NCBI RefSeq assembly: GCF_051014685.1
Contig: NC_135055.1
Coordinates: 19,146,001-19,210,000 of the forward strand
Length of the DNA stretch: 64,000 bases
Origin: Ptiloglossa arizonensis
Taxonomy: Eukaryota; Arthropoda; Insecta; Hymenoptera; Colletidae
Reading direction: 5' to 3'
This document shows positions 1 to 13,634 of this stretch, in pieces. Every line of letters starts with the position of its first letter. Position 1 is the first letter of the stretch. Both the position numbers and the translations under genes were made by a program. Under the pieces are notes generated by a model, which worked only from the letters and a program-made list of their open reading frames with translations, was not told the origin of the DNA and ran no database searches.

Positions 1-2200
1 AGGAAGGAGTTACCGACCAGGTGAGGGAAACAGGACCGAGCACCGCGGCAAAGGAACGGTGGTGAGATCGCGCGACGATCGAGGCGTGATTCTATTCCAC
101 GAGACTGTTTCTACGGTGAGGGGGGAACAGCCACGGGGGGCTATTACACGCTGTAGTTCCTGGGAACTTGAACGAGAGAGAAACGAGAACACAGTGCGAA
201 AGAGAGGCGATCGAACGAACCACCCCCTCGAACCAACGGAGAATTTCACTATTCGGTCATCTGGTCCGATCGTAGAACTTCCGGTCCGACCACCTCTTCT
301 CTAAACGTTTCACAAACGAATGTTACTTTCTCCGATGTCTTCACCGAGTACCAAAATGTTAAAAACGAGTTTCCAAACGATTGGATTCGATGTGAAGATA
401 TTCGCCAAATTACAGAGGGGTTGAGAGGAGTGCACGATCTCGAAGATTTGAGGAAATTTTCAAACGCAGAGACGCAAGCTACAATACTGACGAAACTAAA
501 CCCTGAAGATGTTTCTTCTTCGTGGAGTACCACTAGAACCGTAAGAAATATCGAACGAAAGTTTGTGTTGTACAAAACAACGCGCAATTGTGAAAAGAAA
601 TCTCCTCTGTCTTTCGGTTTCTGTTGCTACTTCGATAATTGTGCTAAAGAAGAAAACTAGATCTTGCAAAAGTGTCCACTGGTTGCAAAAGTATCCACGA
701 TTGATACACACGGTGAATTTCGACAGTTCCCATTAAGCACTTCGGCGTCGAGTTGCTCGGACACCGTCGCAACGTGCAGTCGTGTATGCACGCGTTCGCA
801 ACTAAGGTTCCCGAGCCGCGTGATGGGATCCTTTTCATTCGATTCCGTGCGAACACAAAGGACACCCAACATGGGAAATTGGAAAATCGGATCGGCTTTG
901 ATCTGTCGCCGCGTCGCGTTGAAAGAATTCGACCGAGTCGCCGATTCCGTTCCGTTCGTGACCGGTAGAATGCCGCGAATCGGCGAAGAAAGGAATGCGC
1001 TGGTTTTTCTCGAGCACGACCGGACCTCTGGAATACGAAAGTGACGCGGTGGTCTTCGACGGGAAACTATGGTCGCGACGCATCGAACACGTTCACGTGG
1101 ATCCGCCATTTATTATCGTCGTACTCGTCTTCGTGATTGTTCGTACGATGGACGAGAAACCATATTTTTATATTCATTGCACTCGTCGTAACCCTATTTA
1201 GATATAAATATATATTTGATGTATTGTATTATAGGAAAAATATAGCTACACTTATGTAATTCACCTACACCTATCGAACCAAAGAACACAATGGTCGATA
1301 TCGTTGAGAATCGTTCACAATGTACCGTAGACACTTTTCACGTCGAAAGTAGATATTTAGACGAGACACTCCATATTTTTATATAAAATCGTATATGTAA
1401 CCTCGTCGTGCACGTAAGTGGAGGTTCAATTAATTTTTTATATTTCCGACCTGGTTCCTCTCGGTAGTTCGGTGTTAAGTACTCTAGAATTTCTCTCACC
1501 GTTAATAACCCGCTTCCATTTATTCGTTTCGACGAATGACATTCGTTTTGTACACTCGATTCGAAAATATTTACTCGAAATACGCGACGGTACGTTTCTT
1601 CATTGTGAAAAAGAGTCTCGAGCAACGAAACGGAAGAGAAGCGCAACTAGCAACGTTCTGTTCGAACGACCGATGAGATAATTTTACTCGTCTTGTAAAA
1701 ACCACGGCTGAGGCGCAGAAAGCGGATCGGTGTCCACGCGATCCGTAAAAACGTAACGTTAGGGTCGTGCGAGTACTATGTAGAGATCGTAAATTGCCAA
1801 CAAATCGGATTAGCCGTCCCGCCTCGAATTACACGCATTTTCTTTATTAGTCAAGACGATCGTGTGTACAAGTTCATCGCGTGACGAATAGGCGAGAAAC
1901 ATCGGCAACGGCGAGACGAAACGAATGGAACCCATTGGCGTAGACATCCACCCGGAATATTAATTATCGGTGGAATAAAAACATTCTGATAAATTCTACG
2001 TAATAACAATTATCGTCGAGAACAAATACTACAACACTACGATCGAGTCAAATTTTATTGTACGTTACACCTCTTTAATTATCTACCCATCGTATTGACG
2101 ACGAACGATTGCGAGCTCACAATTTCTTGGAACACTCCACGTAACGAGTCCTTAATTAGTATTTTAATTACGCAATATATAAAAGATTCCCGTACGGTCT
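1..2200. other. no recognisable gene; CpG-rich sequence
   Basis: Overlapping open frames on both strands (for example 421-660 + and 664-1044 +) resemble no family I know and lack paired splice signals. An AT-rich stretch near 1200-1260 could mark a transcript end or be intergenic. I see nothing else to call. Confidence 0.5.
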
Positions 2201-2214
2201 TTTCTGTAGATTTT

Positions 2215-2355
2215 TCACAGATACAAAGATTCTACGCCTATGCAATGATTTTGGAGGTATGGAGATTCTACTCGTATGCAATGATTTTGTAGATACGAAA
2301 ATTCCACTCCTGTGCAATAGTTTCGTAGATTTCCCGGGAACACGGATATTCTACG
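2215..2355. repeat. 41-bp minisatellite, about 3.5 copies
   Basis: Units share a GATTCTAC...ATGCAATGATTTTG pattern, beginning near 2228, 2269 and 2308, with a diverged copy near 2348. Confidence 0.8.
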
Positions 2356-3299
2356 CCAATGGGACACGATCGCGTAGCGCTTAAAAGCGACCATCCCTGG
2401 TGAGGATCGGTCGTAGCTTGGACTCGATTCCTTTGCTCTCTGTCGTTCGGTTTGCAGGGACTTGGCAACTTGCGATCTCTGCATAGCACATACGGTGGCT
2501 AGAATAAAAGCAACGGGGATGGGGTTCGCGATTCAGATTGGATCGCGGGGAATCTGGAGCTCGAGGTCCCGAGGTCGCAGCAGGGTCTCGCGTGTCTACG
2601 ATTTCGCGTATCTTTTATGGATAGGTGGATCAAAGGGATCCCTAGGAGTCGGATGTCGGTGACATTCGACCATCTTTTATTTTCCGCTCCTTGATCCTCG
2701 GTCACCGGTTTCTGGATCACAGACTCGAACGAGGACCCCGTTGAGATCCTCCTCTTACCCTCGGAATGTTGCTTCGACGCGATCTTCGCAAATGAGTCCA
2801 ACGGGAATTGCTTCGGCGAGTAAACGAGATTTACGCTGGAAAGGGACTTAATTGAGCACGGAGCAGTCCTTCTTCGTAACAACGTTTCACCGCCCCAAGA
2901 TTTATTTTTCGCATTAGGCGGAAACGGTATTTAATTTTACGGTACGTCCCGCTCGTCATCCCTCCCCCCTCCTACTCTGTCGTCAACAATTTTCTCAATC
3001 TCCGACTCTTTTAATAGGATTACGGGATTCTTGGCTTACGATTCGTTCAACGTCGTTAAAGACACTCCCGACAACATCCCGAGAGCATTCCGATCGGTGT
3101 TTTCCGCGTCAAGGGAAACCCTTAAAAGAGTGACCGGTTCGATCGGTGACCCGATATCCTAATGGGGGACGAAACTCGAAGGAGTAACAAGTGGACTGGA
3201 AACAACACATGGTTGGTAGCGCTTTTTATTAGGAGACGATCGTAACGGAGAGCGACGCACTCGATATCGGACATAGGAATGCACGGATGACCGACCGAT

Positions 3300-3720
3300 T
3301 GGACGAGTAAACGAGTAAACGAGTAAACGAGTGAGCGACCGATTGACTCAGTGTCTAGTCGAGTAACTTACTCACTGATCGAGTGAGTAAGTGTGTAACT
3401 GAGTAACTGACTAATTGATTGCAAGTAAATAGGTGAGTGAGTGAGCAACTGAGTAACTAACTGTCTGAGTAAATAAGTGAGTAAGTGAGTAACTAACTGT
3501 CTGAGTACATAAGTGAGTAAGTGAGTAACTAACTGTCTGAGTACATAAGTGAGTAAGTGAGTAACTGAGTAACTAATCGAACGAGTGAGTGACTGACTGA
3601 TCGATCGATCGATCGAACGAGTGAATATCCAGTTGAGTAACTGACCGAAGAGTAAGTAACTAATCAAATAAGCGAGTGTCTAGCTGAGTGTCTGACTGAC
3701 CGAGTAATCGACCGAGTGAG
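3300..3720. repeat. GAGTAA-type minisatellite with a 36-bp higher-order unit
   Basis: Short GAGTAAAC or GAGTAACT words repeat across the block. Between about 3455 and 3560 a 36-bp unit (containing AACTAACTGTCTGAGTACAT) is repeated nearly perfectly. A (TCGA)n run lies at about 3599-3615. Long antisense frames here (rich in LLTYVLRQLVTH) are a product of the repeat, not a gene. Confidence 0.85.
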
Positions 3721-5099
3721 TTAGCGAACGAGTAACTACTCGCCAGATCGACCGACTCGGTATTCTTTGCTTCCTCGAAACGTTCGATCCCTTCCGCTTC
3801 CTTTGATCACCTGCTCGACTCCACAAAGACGAAATAACGTTCGCGTTTCTAAATATCAAAACGAATAACCAAAAGTAAAAAAAAAAAGAAAAATAAAGAA
3901 AAAAAAAGTCCCTTCGTTGAATACACGACTCGCACGAAACGAGGTTTCTCGGTGAACGTTGAACCTCCCCTTGACACTTTACCCCGTTAATGCGTCTCGT
4001 CCGTTCACCAATGAACGTTCCATTTATACCCGCGCGGTCTTTTTCACTCATTCTCTTCCCTCGTTTCCTTCGAGAATCTGGCGATTCTCCTCGGAGCCTC
4101 TTCGAGTCGCGTTAAAATAGTTCGCGACACGCCCGAGCGACAATTAGCACGGACCATGGGACTCGTTAAACATTTTTCGCGACGAAACGAGATCTGGAAC
4201 GCGAATGGTAAGAAACATACCGGAAGCTCTCTCTCTCTCTCTCGCGAGCGCAAATTGATTCGACTTTTCGCGAAAGAGCGCAACGCGTTCTTCCAGTGGC
4301 GCCCGGTGAAAAACGACACCTGCATTCCCTTTGCTCTCGGTGAAACGATGAATAAACGCCGCGTTTGAATAGACGGCAGCTGCCATGGGATCATATCAGG
4401 GACACTCGGCGACGTTTAATAAAGCGAGACGACATCCCCGCGACGGATCTTCGTAGAATTTTTATCAGTCCTGCACAATAACACCGTCCCGCTGCAACTT
4501 CGAACGTAACGCTACGAATGAAATACTTTTTTCTTTCTCGGATAATATTCGACCCGCTCCTCTTACGGGGAATCGATTCCATTATCTTCGCCGGCTTTGC
4601 GACAAGACGATGCGATGAAATTTCTTATCGTTACGCGCCTCGAGTACGGTACACGGCGTACTATTTCAAAATACGATCGTCTCTAGGACACTCGAGGCAC
4701 GAAAGAAAAATATTTCTTCGATGTGTTTGGAAAATAATTAAAGAAGCTTCGACGAGCGTACCAACACCTTATTACGCCAATTCAAGGATCGTTGAGTCAA
4801 CGTTACCAGGAATTCGACCTCTATTCTCGAATTATCGAACACTTGGTCGACCTATTCGATAAGAGTCTCGAGCAGGCTGCCTTTTTCACGTCGAATCTCG
4901 CTTCCTTCTCAGTCGATCTAAATCGCGCAACGTCTCTCCGATTACAAAGAAACCCATTTCTTTACGCGAAGAGGGTTTCGAAAAGATGCACTTAAATCGA
5001 GGGGGCGTCGTTCCATGCGGTTCGCTCTCGCCGGTAATGTCTCCGTAATCTAATAACGTCGAGGATTGGGCGTCTCTCTCGTGGATAGATGACGTGTAC

Positions 5100-5245
5100 A
5101 AACCGGCAAAGCAAATTGGAACTACTGCAAGTTCGTAGCGGCCACCGAGTACAAAGGCCATCCGCCGGCTCCAGTGCCTTGTATTCCACAGTATCCTCGG
5201 GAGAATTCAAAGCAATCGCCACGCATTGTCGCCGAGGAGCAAAAT
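5100..5245 (+). other. weak candidate coding exon
   Basis: One frame reads NWNYCKFVAATEYKGHPPAP and then continues through CIPQYPRENSKQSPRIVAEEQN, with natural-looking codon choice. It ends at a donor-like AATG|GTAACG at 5245. A branch-site-like CTAATAAC lies at 5049-5056, but no good acceptor sits in the right frame. I recognise no family. Background frames in this CpG-rich sequence often look protein-like, so this is only a pointer. Confidence 0.2.
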
Positions 5246-7139
5246 GGTAACGTTGAGTGAATCGACTGCCCGTGACGGTAAAAAAATAACAGGGTCGAAG
5301 GTCCAAGAGCTCTTAAAAAGGGAAGAAATCCGACGCGTTGAAAGAAATCATGTACGATCTGTCGCGCGCACTTCGATCCGCGATCGTCGAACAATTCCTC
5401 GTCGCTACGTGTCAGCTTCGTGGAAAACAATTACCAACCGGTGCGGCTGGAGGAAGTTGAAAACACGTATCGATGAGAGCACAAGTGTCGCCTCTTAGAG
5501 GGTAGAGCGACGCGAGGAGAAAGCTTCTCGAGCCTCGACGATAACCGGACCTCACCGACGAGGAAAAACCAGGGTCAAGAGGAACGTGATACATCGTGCA
5601 AGGAAAATGTGCACGTCGAGGAATTTTTATTACCACCCCATCGAAAAGTTTACCCTCCGTGACTCCCCGTGACCCCGAGGTCACGAGCCCTCGTATCGAT
5701 ATTTTCGAAATTTCGTCCTGCCTAACACGAGCCTTCTATCCAGAAAAACTTGATGTACCTGATACGAGAAAAGAATTGTTACATTATTTATATTTCGCGC
5801 GGACGATTTTTAATACACTTTCGAGGATGCACACCATTCGTTACGAGCGGACAAAATTTCTCTCGCGACGAAGTAACAATTTATTTCGCGCCATGGATCT
5901 CCAAGCTCTCTCTCTCTCTCTCCTCGTCCATAAGCGCAAACAACGGGACACGTTCCAAAAGCGAGGAGCACTCGGATTCGTCGTTTCGATAGATTAATTA
6001 CGCGTGTAGTCCGAGCGTGAGAGAAGAGTGTCCAGGAGAAGTATCCCGATCGAAGAATCAATTTATCGAGCAACCGAGTACATTAACCGAATCCGACGAG
6101 AGCGCAGATTACGTAGCGGGGTGTAGCAACGCCTCCTGCTTGCGCAATGCAATTCTATAGTCAAACGAGAGACAAACTAAACCAAAGGATTTATAGAATC
6201 GATGGTGACCGGCGCACCTAGCGTTGCCCGAACAAGACCAGGTGTCTTCGATAATTAAAACGCGAGCGAAAATTTACTCGCCCCCGTTCCGCGCCTACGC
6301 GCCTCCTCGCATTCGAAACGGTGCCATTTGTTCCAGTCGCGTTGCAAATTTTTCGCGGTGTTTGTACAAAGCGGCGAAAGAAAACGCTCCGAGAGAGAGA
6401 GAGAGAAAAAAATGTTTAATCAACGCAGATCCCACGATCGATCCTTTCGCCGTGAGATTAATTTTCGTTACCCGAGAATGTTCGATTTCGTGAGCGAAAG
6501 AATATTCTCGAATCGTACGCGAAAGATCCAGAGGTCGTCGACACGAGATCGCTGATATTAACAAAGGTTGCTTCGCGAGGGTAAAGTATAAAGCACAAAT
6601 CGAAAATATAACACAAAGATGTGCATTCAAATGGAAGGAAGACGTGCATCGAACACCCGTTGCGACAAGAGAGGTTGCTGCGATCGAAGAATTACGTAAT
6701 CTTCGTCGATATCGGCGATCTCGCACGAACGATTTCCAATCGATCGAATTTTAACCAACCAATTCCCGTTTGCATCGAACGATGCACCGACAGTTAATTT
6801 TGGAGCGATTAATCGTAGGATCCGTGTCGACTGGACACTTTCGTTCCTCTCGACGAACACCGCAACCCCGTGAAATCTCGGACACTTGAATTTTTCACCA
6901 CCATCTATATTTTATCCGCGATTGCAACCGAAAAATGCCATTTGGAAAATCGTAACCACCTTCGAGCCGTGCTGGTCGCCGGGGCGCGAGAAATACACGA
7001 AAAGTGGCCCGAGTCGCGACCGTTGGTGAAATTGCAATTGCAAATTAGAATTCCGAGCGTCGAATGTCGTTTGTCGATGAAACGAGTTCAGGTTGACCGT
7101 AAAACGAGCCGTCGATGGAAATTCGTAACGTTATTAGCG

Positions 7140-7495
7140 AGTATTAAAGCACGAGGGGGGCGGGGGAGGGTGGTAGGCCGACAATACGCTTACGTGCCCC
7201 CGTCAACACTCGTCGCACGGGGGGAGGGGGAGGGGGTGAGTGCACCAATTTGCATCCGCGACTGCAAGGGAGCAAGACACGCGGAAATTGTGTTCACGCT
7301 GTTGAATAAAGTAATTTATTCGAGCTACTTTAACCCCCCGGTCGGTCCCTCGTTTCGCGGGGCCACGCCCCCTACCACCCCCCTCGCCACACGCTCGTTC
7401 ATTTGCATATAAATACACATCGATGCGCGAACTAAAAACGCGATTGGACGGACGTATGTACGTACGTAGGTACGTAGGTACGTAGGTTGTTGCGC
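7140..7495. promoter_or_regulatory. G/C-rich block with octamer and TATA-like motif, then a GTAC repeat
   Basis: Runs of G and C (7155-7170, 7219-7236, 7330-7390) flank an AT-rich palindromic segment (AATAAAGTAATTTATT, 7305-7320). An ATTTGCAT-ATAAATA motif lies at about 7400-7414 and a (GTACGTAG)n tract at about 7455-7487. The combination resembles a promoter or enhancer, but no transcript can be tied to it from sequence alone. Confidence 0.25.
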
Positions 7496-8269
7496 GTCCA
7501 CGCGCGTTCAATTCGTTTCACGTAAACGCGAAAACACGGACGTAGGTGAAGAAGCTTCGAAAGGAGGACCGTTCCGTGAGTAGAACTCGTCGAGGAACCC
7601 TTTGAGAAGAGTGTTTCCGGAGCGATAAACTGCTATCCGATTTATTAGCTGCAAACTTCCGAACCAGAAGCAAAGTTATTCGGTAGGTCAGTTTTCTCGA
7701 GGTTTCCACGTTGGCCAAGATTAAGGGCAGTAGCTATCGGAGTGACCACGCGCGATTTATTTATTTATCGGGCGCTACTCTATCCACCGTATTAACCGTA
7801 AATCGTTTATTGTTTTATCCGATATCGATCCTGTCGGATATCGACTCGTCCGTATTCGTTTATTTTACAGCCCACTGAACCCTCTTACGGTGTATTAACT
7901 TATAAAACGGTCCGGTGGGACACGACGGAATTGGTCCACGATTGGTGAAAATGTAGCGCTTAATTCGTTCGATTGTATTTCGATTTATAATGAGCGACAG
8001 GTGTCGATGAGTGTGCACAAGTGCGATGTCGGTGAACGTTCGATAATTGATAAATTCCGATGCACGGATAAGGAAAATTCTAATTAATATAGACCGGTCT
8101 AACGTTGGGAAACGTAATTTGCTTCACGGTTACAAATGGTGGAAGAAAGAAACGTGATCAAAACTAGGGAGAAGAGAGGGAGGTGGTAAGATCCACATTT
8201 TGTAGCCAGGCAGCTGGATAAATCATTCCTAGGTAAGGAAGAATATTTTACCGTGTGGAAGCTGAATGT

Positions 8270-9075
8270 GGACAATATCGAGCTATTTTTCCTTAGTCAC
8301 GGGCCCTCGAAGGCCGAATGGAATGTCTGACTCCATACGATCCGAGATTCCTTCCGCAGGTCAATTTCTCAAATCTACACAGTAGCTAGATGAGTATTGT
8401 TCCCTCTGATGAAACAATTGTAGTAGATAGTGACTCACTGTCGAGCAATTTTTGATCAGACAGAGGCTTTGAAAAGCTGATTGGAACGTCTGACCCAATA
8501 CAATCCGAGATTCCTTCCGCAGGTCAATTTCTCAAATCTACACAGTAGCTAGATGAGTATTGTTCCCTCTGATGAAACAATTGTAGTAGATAGTGACTCA
8601 CTGTCGAGCAATTTTTGATCAGACAGAGGCTGTTAAAAACTGATTAGATTGTCTGACCCAATACAGTCCAAGATTCCTTCCAAAAGTCAATTTCTCAATT
8701 CCGCACAGTATCTAAATGAACGTAGACCATTCTGACAAAGTACATTCTTAGACAGTAGTCTTTACCAAAGAACTTTTGCTCATTCGCAAGCCATAAGAAC
8801 CCAACTAGAATGTCTGACCATATACGATCCGAAATTCCTTCCACAAGTAAACTTCTCAACTCCGCACAGTACCTAAATGGATACTGATCATTCCGACGAA
8901 GTGCCTCGTTAAATGGTACTCGTTATCGAGTAACTTTTGCTCATTCGCGAGCCATAAAAAGTCCAACCAGGTCGTCTGACCCTACACGATCCGAAATTCC
9001 TTCCGTAGGTCGACTTCTCGACTCCGCGCAGTACCTGAACGCACACCGTTCACTCTGACGAAGTATAATGTTACA
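8270..9075. repeat. 162-bp satellite array, five units
   Basis: The GTCTGA landmark recurs at 8325, 8488, 8651, 8812 and 8974, a period of 161-163 bp. Each is followed by a run such as CGATCCGAGATTCCTTCC and then TCAATTTCTCAA or a variant. Two adjacent units (roughly 8337-8500 and 8500-8635) are virtually identical over more than 120 bp, whereas outer units are clearly diverged. Confidence 0.92.
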
Positions 9076-9199
9076 AAGAAGGTGAACATTACACTCTCGA
9101 GTGCTTCAACTTTCGATACGCAGTCGAGAAAACTATCGAAGGTAGGAAAAAAATTCCACTTGGCGAAAGAACGCTTCCAAGCTCCGTCCAGCTTCGTTT

Positions 9200-12100
9200 C
9201 CAATTTACATCGCTTCCGATAAGCATCGGGTTTCCGCGTTCACCGTTCTCGAAGAGCTTAGCGACTCGCCAAGATTCGTTCCGAGCGAATCGTTCCTGGA
9301 AATCGTCTCTCGTCGGCCGAGCGAACGCGCGGTACTCGCGTCTCGCGAATACCGGGGAAAGAGGAGGGAAAGGAGGAGGAGGATACGCGAGATCGTCGTT
9401 CTAGGAACGAAGCCTACGGAAAAGGGTGCCCGATCGAGGGAAAATACAAGGGCCGAGGAGCGTCTGCGCATTGCCGTGTTACGGGTTGTCGCGAGAACTC
9501 CTGTGGAAGACGGGGCTCGCGGAGAGTTCCACGGAGCGGACAGTGCGCGGACCGCCAGCACGCGACGCGGTTGCACCGACGCGACGCGACGCGACGCCTT
9601 CTACGTGTCGATCGTCGTCACGGATACGTCGTTCCTCTCATCGTTGAGCAAAGGAAAAAAAAAACAAAAAGGTAGCCTCCCTCGTCGAGCACGCGTCGTT
9701 TACGAGGGGACCAGTGCATTCGACGTAAACGCGCATCGAATTACGCTCGAACGTAGCGATTCTCCGCTCGATCGAAATTTTATCCAATGGAAAGCGTAAA
9801 TAATTACAACCGACGGTGACCGTTTCTCCGGAAATCGAGCAACTTCTCCACGAGCGATCAACGAAGCGAGAACAACGCGTTCGCACACTTCGAGCGATGC
9901 AACGTTAACGAGTTGAATTAAAAAAAAAAAAAGTACGCGCAAAACGTAGCGGTAACACCGCCGAGACAGCATAAAAACGATCCTGGCAAACAGACCCGCG
10001 CCGCGTGAGAAAGCAATCGAGATACACTCGTGTAATGGATGTTTGTCGGACGTTCGGAAAAAGTACAAACATTTTCTAGAGAGTTACCGGGAAAAGGAGT
10101 CGAAGAAATGTTGATACAGGGATCGGTGGCGGGACCGAGGACCTGGGAAAAAAGTTGATGGGAACTGGACAAACAATCGGCGGTTGACGCGGAGAAACCA
10201 CCGAAACTGTTGCAATTATCGTAGAGGTGACAAAGAAACGCCGTGACAAAGACCGTGACAAAGAAACGCTGAAATTCCAAGTCGGGGAACCAGCGAGGAA
10301 ATCACGAGGGGAACTCAACGTCGGGGAGACACATCGGAGCGATCATCGATTTCGTTTGATGCTGCAGCTCGTGAAAAATGCGACGTCCGAGGCAATATTA
10401 CACGATTTTACGGTAATTCGTGTTCCTTTATATTCTTCCGTATACCCGCGGCTGAACAGTATCGTTTAAACTTTCCTGCGGCTCGTTTTTACAACCATCG
10501 GATGCCCGGTGGTTAATGTCTCGATTATGGCTCAAGTTTTCCGGTTGGACGATATTAAGTTTGTTCGAGGAAAAAAAAAAAAGAAAAAAATATACTGTAT
10601 ATTAACGAACGAAAGGAAAATATTACACACGGGGTATCCAAGAGCGCTCGATATCAGCTTCGAAAATTACTGGACAGGAAGCAGGGTAGAGTCGCAACTA
10701 AATCGTACCTCTTCGGTTTCTTTGTCGGTATTTAATATAGGCGTCGCGTAGCCGGGAGTATACGGGATAAAAAATATAATGAAAAATCTAGGCCGACGAT
10801 ATTTTTTTATTTTACCGTCGTAAATATTTGAAACAAAATCCGCTCGCGATTGTTACAATTTACGTAGTTTACGAAACCGTGGCAACTCGGGGTTCGTTTT
10901 TCAATTATTTTTCGTCCGACGAATAATTTCATTTTCGACCGTGCATCCTTCCCTTGTTCTCGTTCGTGGATTAATTTCGTACGTGCATTTAAATCGTAAC
11001 CAGTATTCCCTTTTGCACTATCCCGAAAAGAAGCTTCCAACGAAGTAATAAAGATTCGAGACGTTTCCTTAAAGATCGAACCACGGTTCCCGGATATTAA
11101 TCCGCCCACGAGTCGTACGGTACCGAATAAGAAGATATAAGACACAATAACCGAAGGGTTTTGGCAACTCTCGGGGAAAGTTCCTTCATTTACGGGCCTG
11201 CATTGTCTCCCTTGATCCTTTTAAGGAAATATCCCTAAGTTTACGCCCCCGCGTGTCGCGTAACTTTTACAAAGGGTGACTCGTTCGCAAAGGTCACGAA
11301 GCCCCTGAAACCGCGTGGAGATTTCAAGGACTCGGTGCCCTCGTCGTCTTTGGTCCAGGGGAACCAGTTCCTCCGAGATCTGTCTTGTTTCTCGGCGTCC
11401 CGACGCTTGGCGCGCGCGCGGGGAGATCTCTTTGTGTCGAAAACCGCGGTCGAAAGTTTTCCAATTCTAATTCTCCCATCGCGAATCACTTCTGGAACGA
11501 GAGTAAAGGACTCTCGTACCTTTCACGGACGGTGCACACCGACGTCTTCGATATCCTTCTGTTCCTGTTTTAACCGCGATCTAATAACGATAAAGAGATT
11601 ACGAAGCTGTACGCGCAAAAGCGGGAAACAAAATAAACGGTCCAAGCAGCAAGCTCGCCTAGCGAAGCTTTTAAGGCTGCGGCGACCCTCCGTGTCCCCC
11701 ATTAATTCTAATGAACGCAATCGATGAAGTTAGATGCTACTGACGGGATCGCGCCGCTTCCTGCGTAGGCCAGTTGCGCCACCGATAAACGAGAAATACC
11801 GAAACGATCGTCCAAAAGTTCGTTCGGTACCGCGTTGCTTTAATTTCGTGATCGCGTGCATTATCGAGGAACCTCGAACGTTTCGACGCACGAATTCAAT
11901 CCGCGAGTCTGTATTTCGACGATGGATAATCGCTTCGTCGAATACCGAAGGGAGAGGAACGTAGAGGGGACGATCGATGACAATCGTTTCGGAAGTCCGT
12001 GTCGTTATCGAAATGGCCACGATCGAAAATGGCCATTTTTTTCCACGCCACCGACGAAAAGCGAATATTTTCATTTTTCGCGATTCTTCGTTTCACTTTC

Positions 12101-12400
12101 TTTCTTTTTCTCTATTTTTTCTTTTTTTTTTTGTTCTCTTTTTTTTTCTTTACCTTCGCGCGAATTTAATTTAAACTTTCCCATTCGTAACGCACCGCGA
12201 TGATTAAACCTCGTATTTCGTGCGTTTACGCCAACCCGTGGAACACGCGCGTGAAATTTTGTTAACGATTTAATATACATAATTATATTATGTAACTCAC
12301 TTTGAACCAGTGCGTGTCCCTTTTTACACGCTTCGCGCGGGAATTTTCCTGCCCGTACCCCGTGAACGCGTCAAATTCGCGGTCTGGTAATTATATATTA
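9200..12400. other. no recognisable gene
   Basis: CpG-rich sequence with a (GACGC)n run near 9577-9597 and poly-A or poly-T tracts near 9653, 9920, 10570 and 12110-12150. Open frames of up to 143 codons lie on both strands, and none looks like a known family or has paired splice signals. Confidence 0.5.
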
Positions 12401-12426
12401 TTTCGCTCGCTTGTTTGTGGGCAATT

Positions 12427-12860
12427 TTATGCTTCTCCGAACAGGACCGAAACGACGAATATGTATTTTTGGTAAAATTTTCCTCCTCGTAACGCGTCCG
12501 TTGTTACCTCAAAAACCAAAGAAATTGCGATCGTTGGGGAATTTTTTCTCTACGGTACGCGCGCTAGAAGATTGCATCTCCGTGAATAGACAAAATTCGC
12601 AATCGAGTAATTACATTATTTTACTTGAATATTTACAGAAAATTTTATACTTTCCTGAGCGGAACCTGAACGCACAAATACCAATTTTTGTGAAAATTTT
12701 CGTCGTCGTAATTCGTTATTAAACCCCCCCCAAAAACTACAATCGTTCTGTTATCAAAACCAAAGAAACTACAATCGTTCTGTTCTTAAGCCCAAAGAAA
12801 CTACTATCGCTCGAAGATTCCTCGCTACAGTACGCGCGTGGGAAGATTGCATCCAGAGTT
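12427..12860. repeat. diverged ~230-bp duplication with an internal 38-bp repeat
   Basis: The segments near 12427-12580 and 12650-12855 share GAACNGGACC/GGAACCTGAA-type starts, AATTTT(C)CTCGTCGTAA and TACGCGCG...GAAGATTGCATC. A short unit (ACCAAAGAAACTACAATCGT) is repeated two to three times between 12733 and 12805. Confidence 0.6.
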
Positions 12861-13634
12861 AAAACGGGTCCTGTGCGTTCAGGTGCAATCTCGTAAGCCG
12901 AACGGGTTGCATGTATTATCCGCCTCGTACTCGCTCGAGGGAATGGCCCCTGAACGAATAGGAGCCGCTCTACCACCGAATGCAATCTCCTCGGGCGCGT
13001 ACCGTACACGAGGTAATCATAGGGAAAAAAGTAGAGGACCTTTTATTTTTCCCCGAGTCTTCGTCAATATTCATAACGCGGATCAGTGAGATCCGTTACG
13101 TGCTGCAACTGTTAAACATTACCACGGTAACCAGAGCCTCGTTTTCTCGATATCGTCGCGCTTAGGTATCACGGACGAGCTTCCGGTGCAATTTTCGCTC
13201 ACGATAAGGGAATTCCTACGAAAGGTCCACGCCAGGGAATCCCCGTTTCGTCTAGATCCGATCTCGAGCTATATCGAAACCCGCTTAAAGCAAACGCATC
13301 GCGGTAATTCCTTATCGGGGACGTAATTTTCGAAATCTTCGAACCCCTTAAACGTACGTGTACACAATGTGCACGCGCACACACGTACACGTGTGCACGC
13401 GTACCGAGCGCACCGGAATCTGAAAGTAGTAATCCCTGTTCCGATACTCCAGGGAGAACGGAAAATTCTGTTTCCAGATGCGCGGAAACAATCGTGCGGC
13501 CCGCGCGATCCATCAGCGACACACGTTTTCCACCAGAAAACTTATTTCGTCCATAAATCCAGATGCAGGGGCATTTGGTTGTAAATGGTCGATACCTCTG
13601 GACGTCTCCTTTCCCCGATCCGCATACCACCAGA

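Noticed and set aside
3368..3667. 99-codon minus-strand frame rich in LLTYVLRQLVTH
   Set aside because: It is entirely a translation of the 36-bp GAGTAA minisatellite.
8270..9075. Possible CRISPR-like array
   Set aside because: Units are 162-bp contiguous satellites without short repeats separated by unique spacers, and the genome is eukaryotic.
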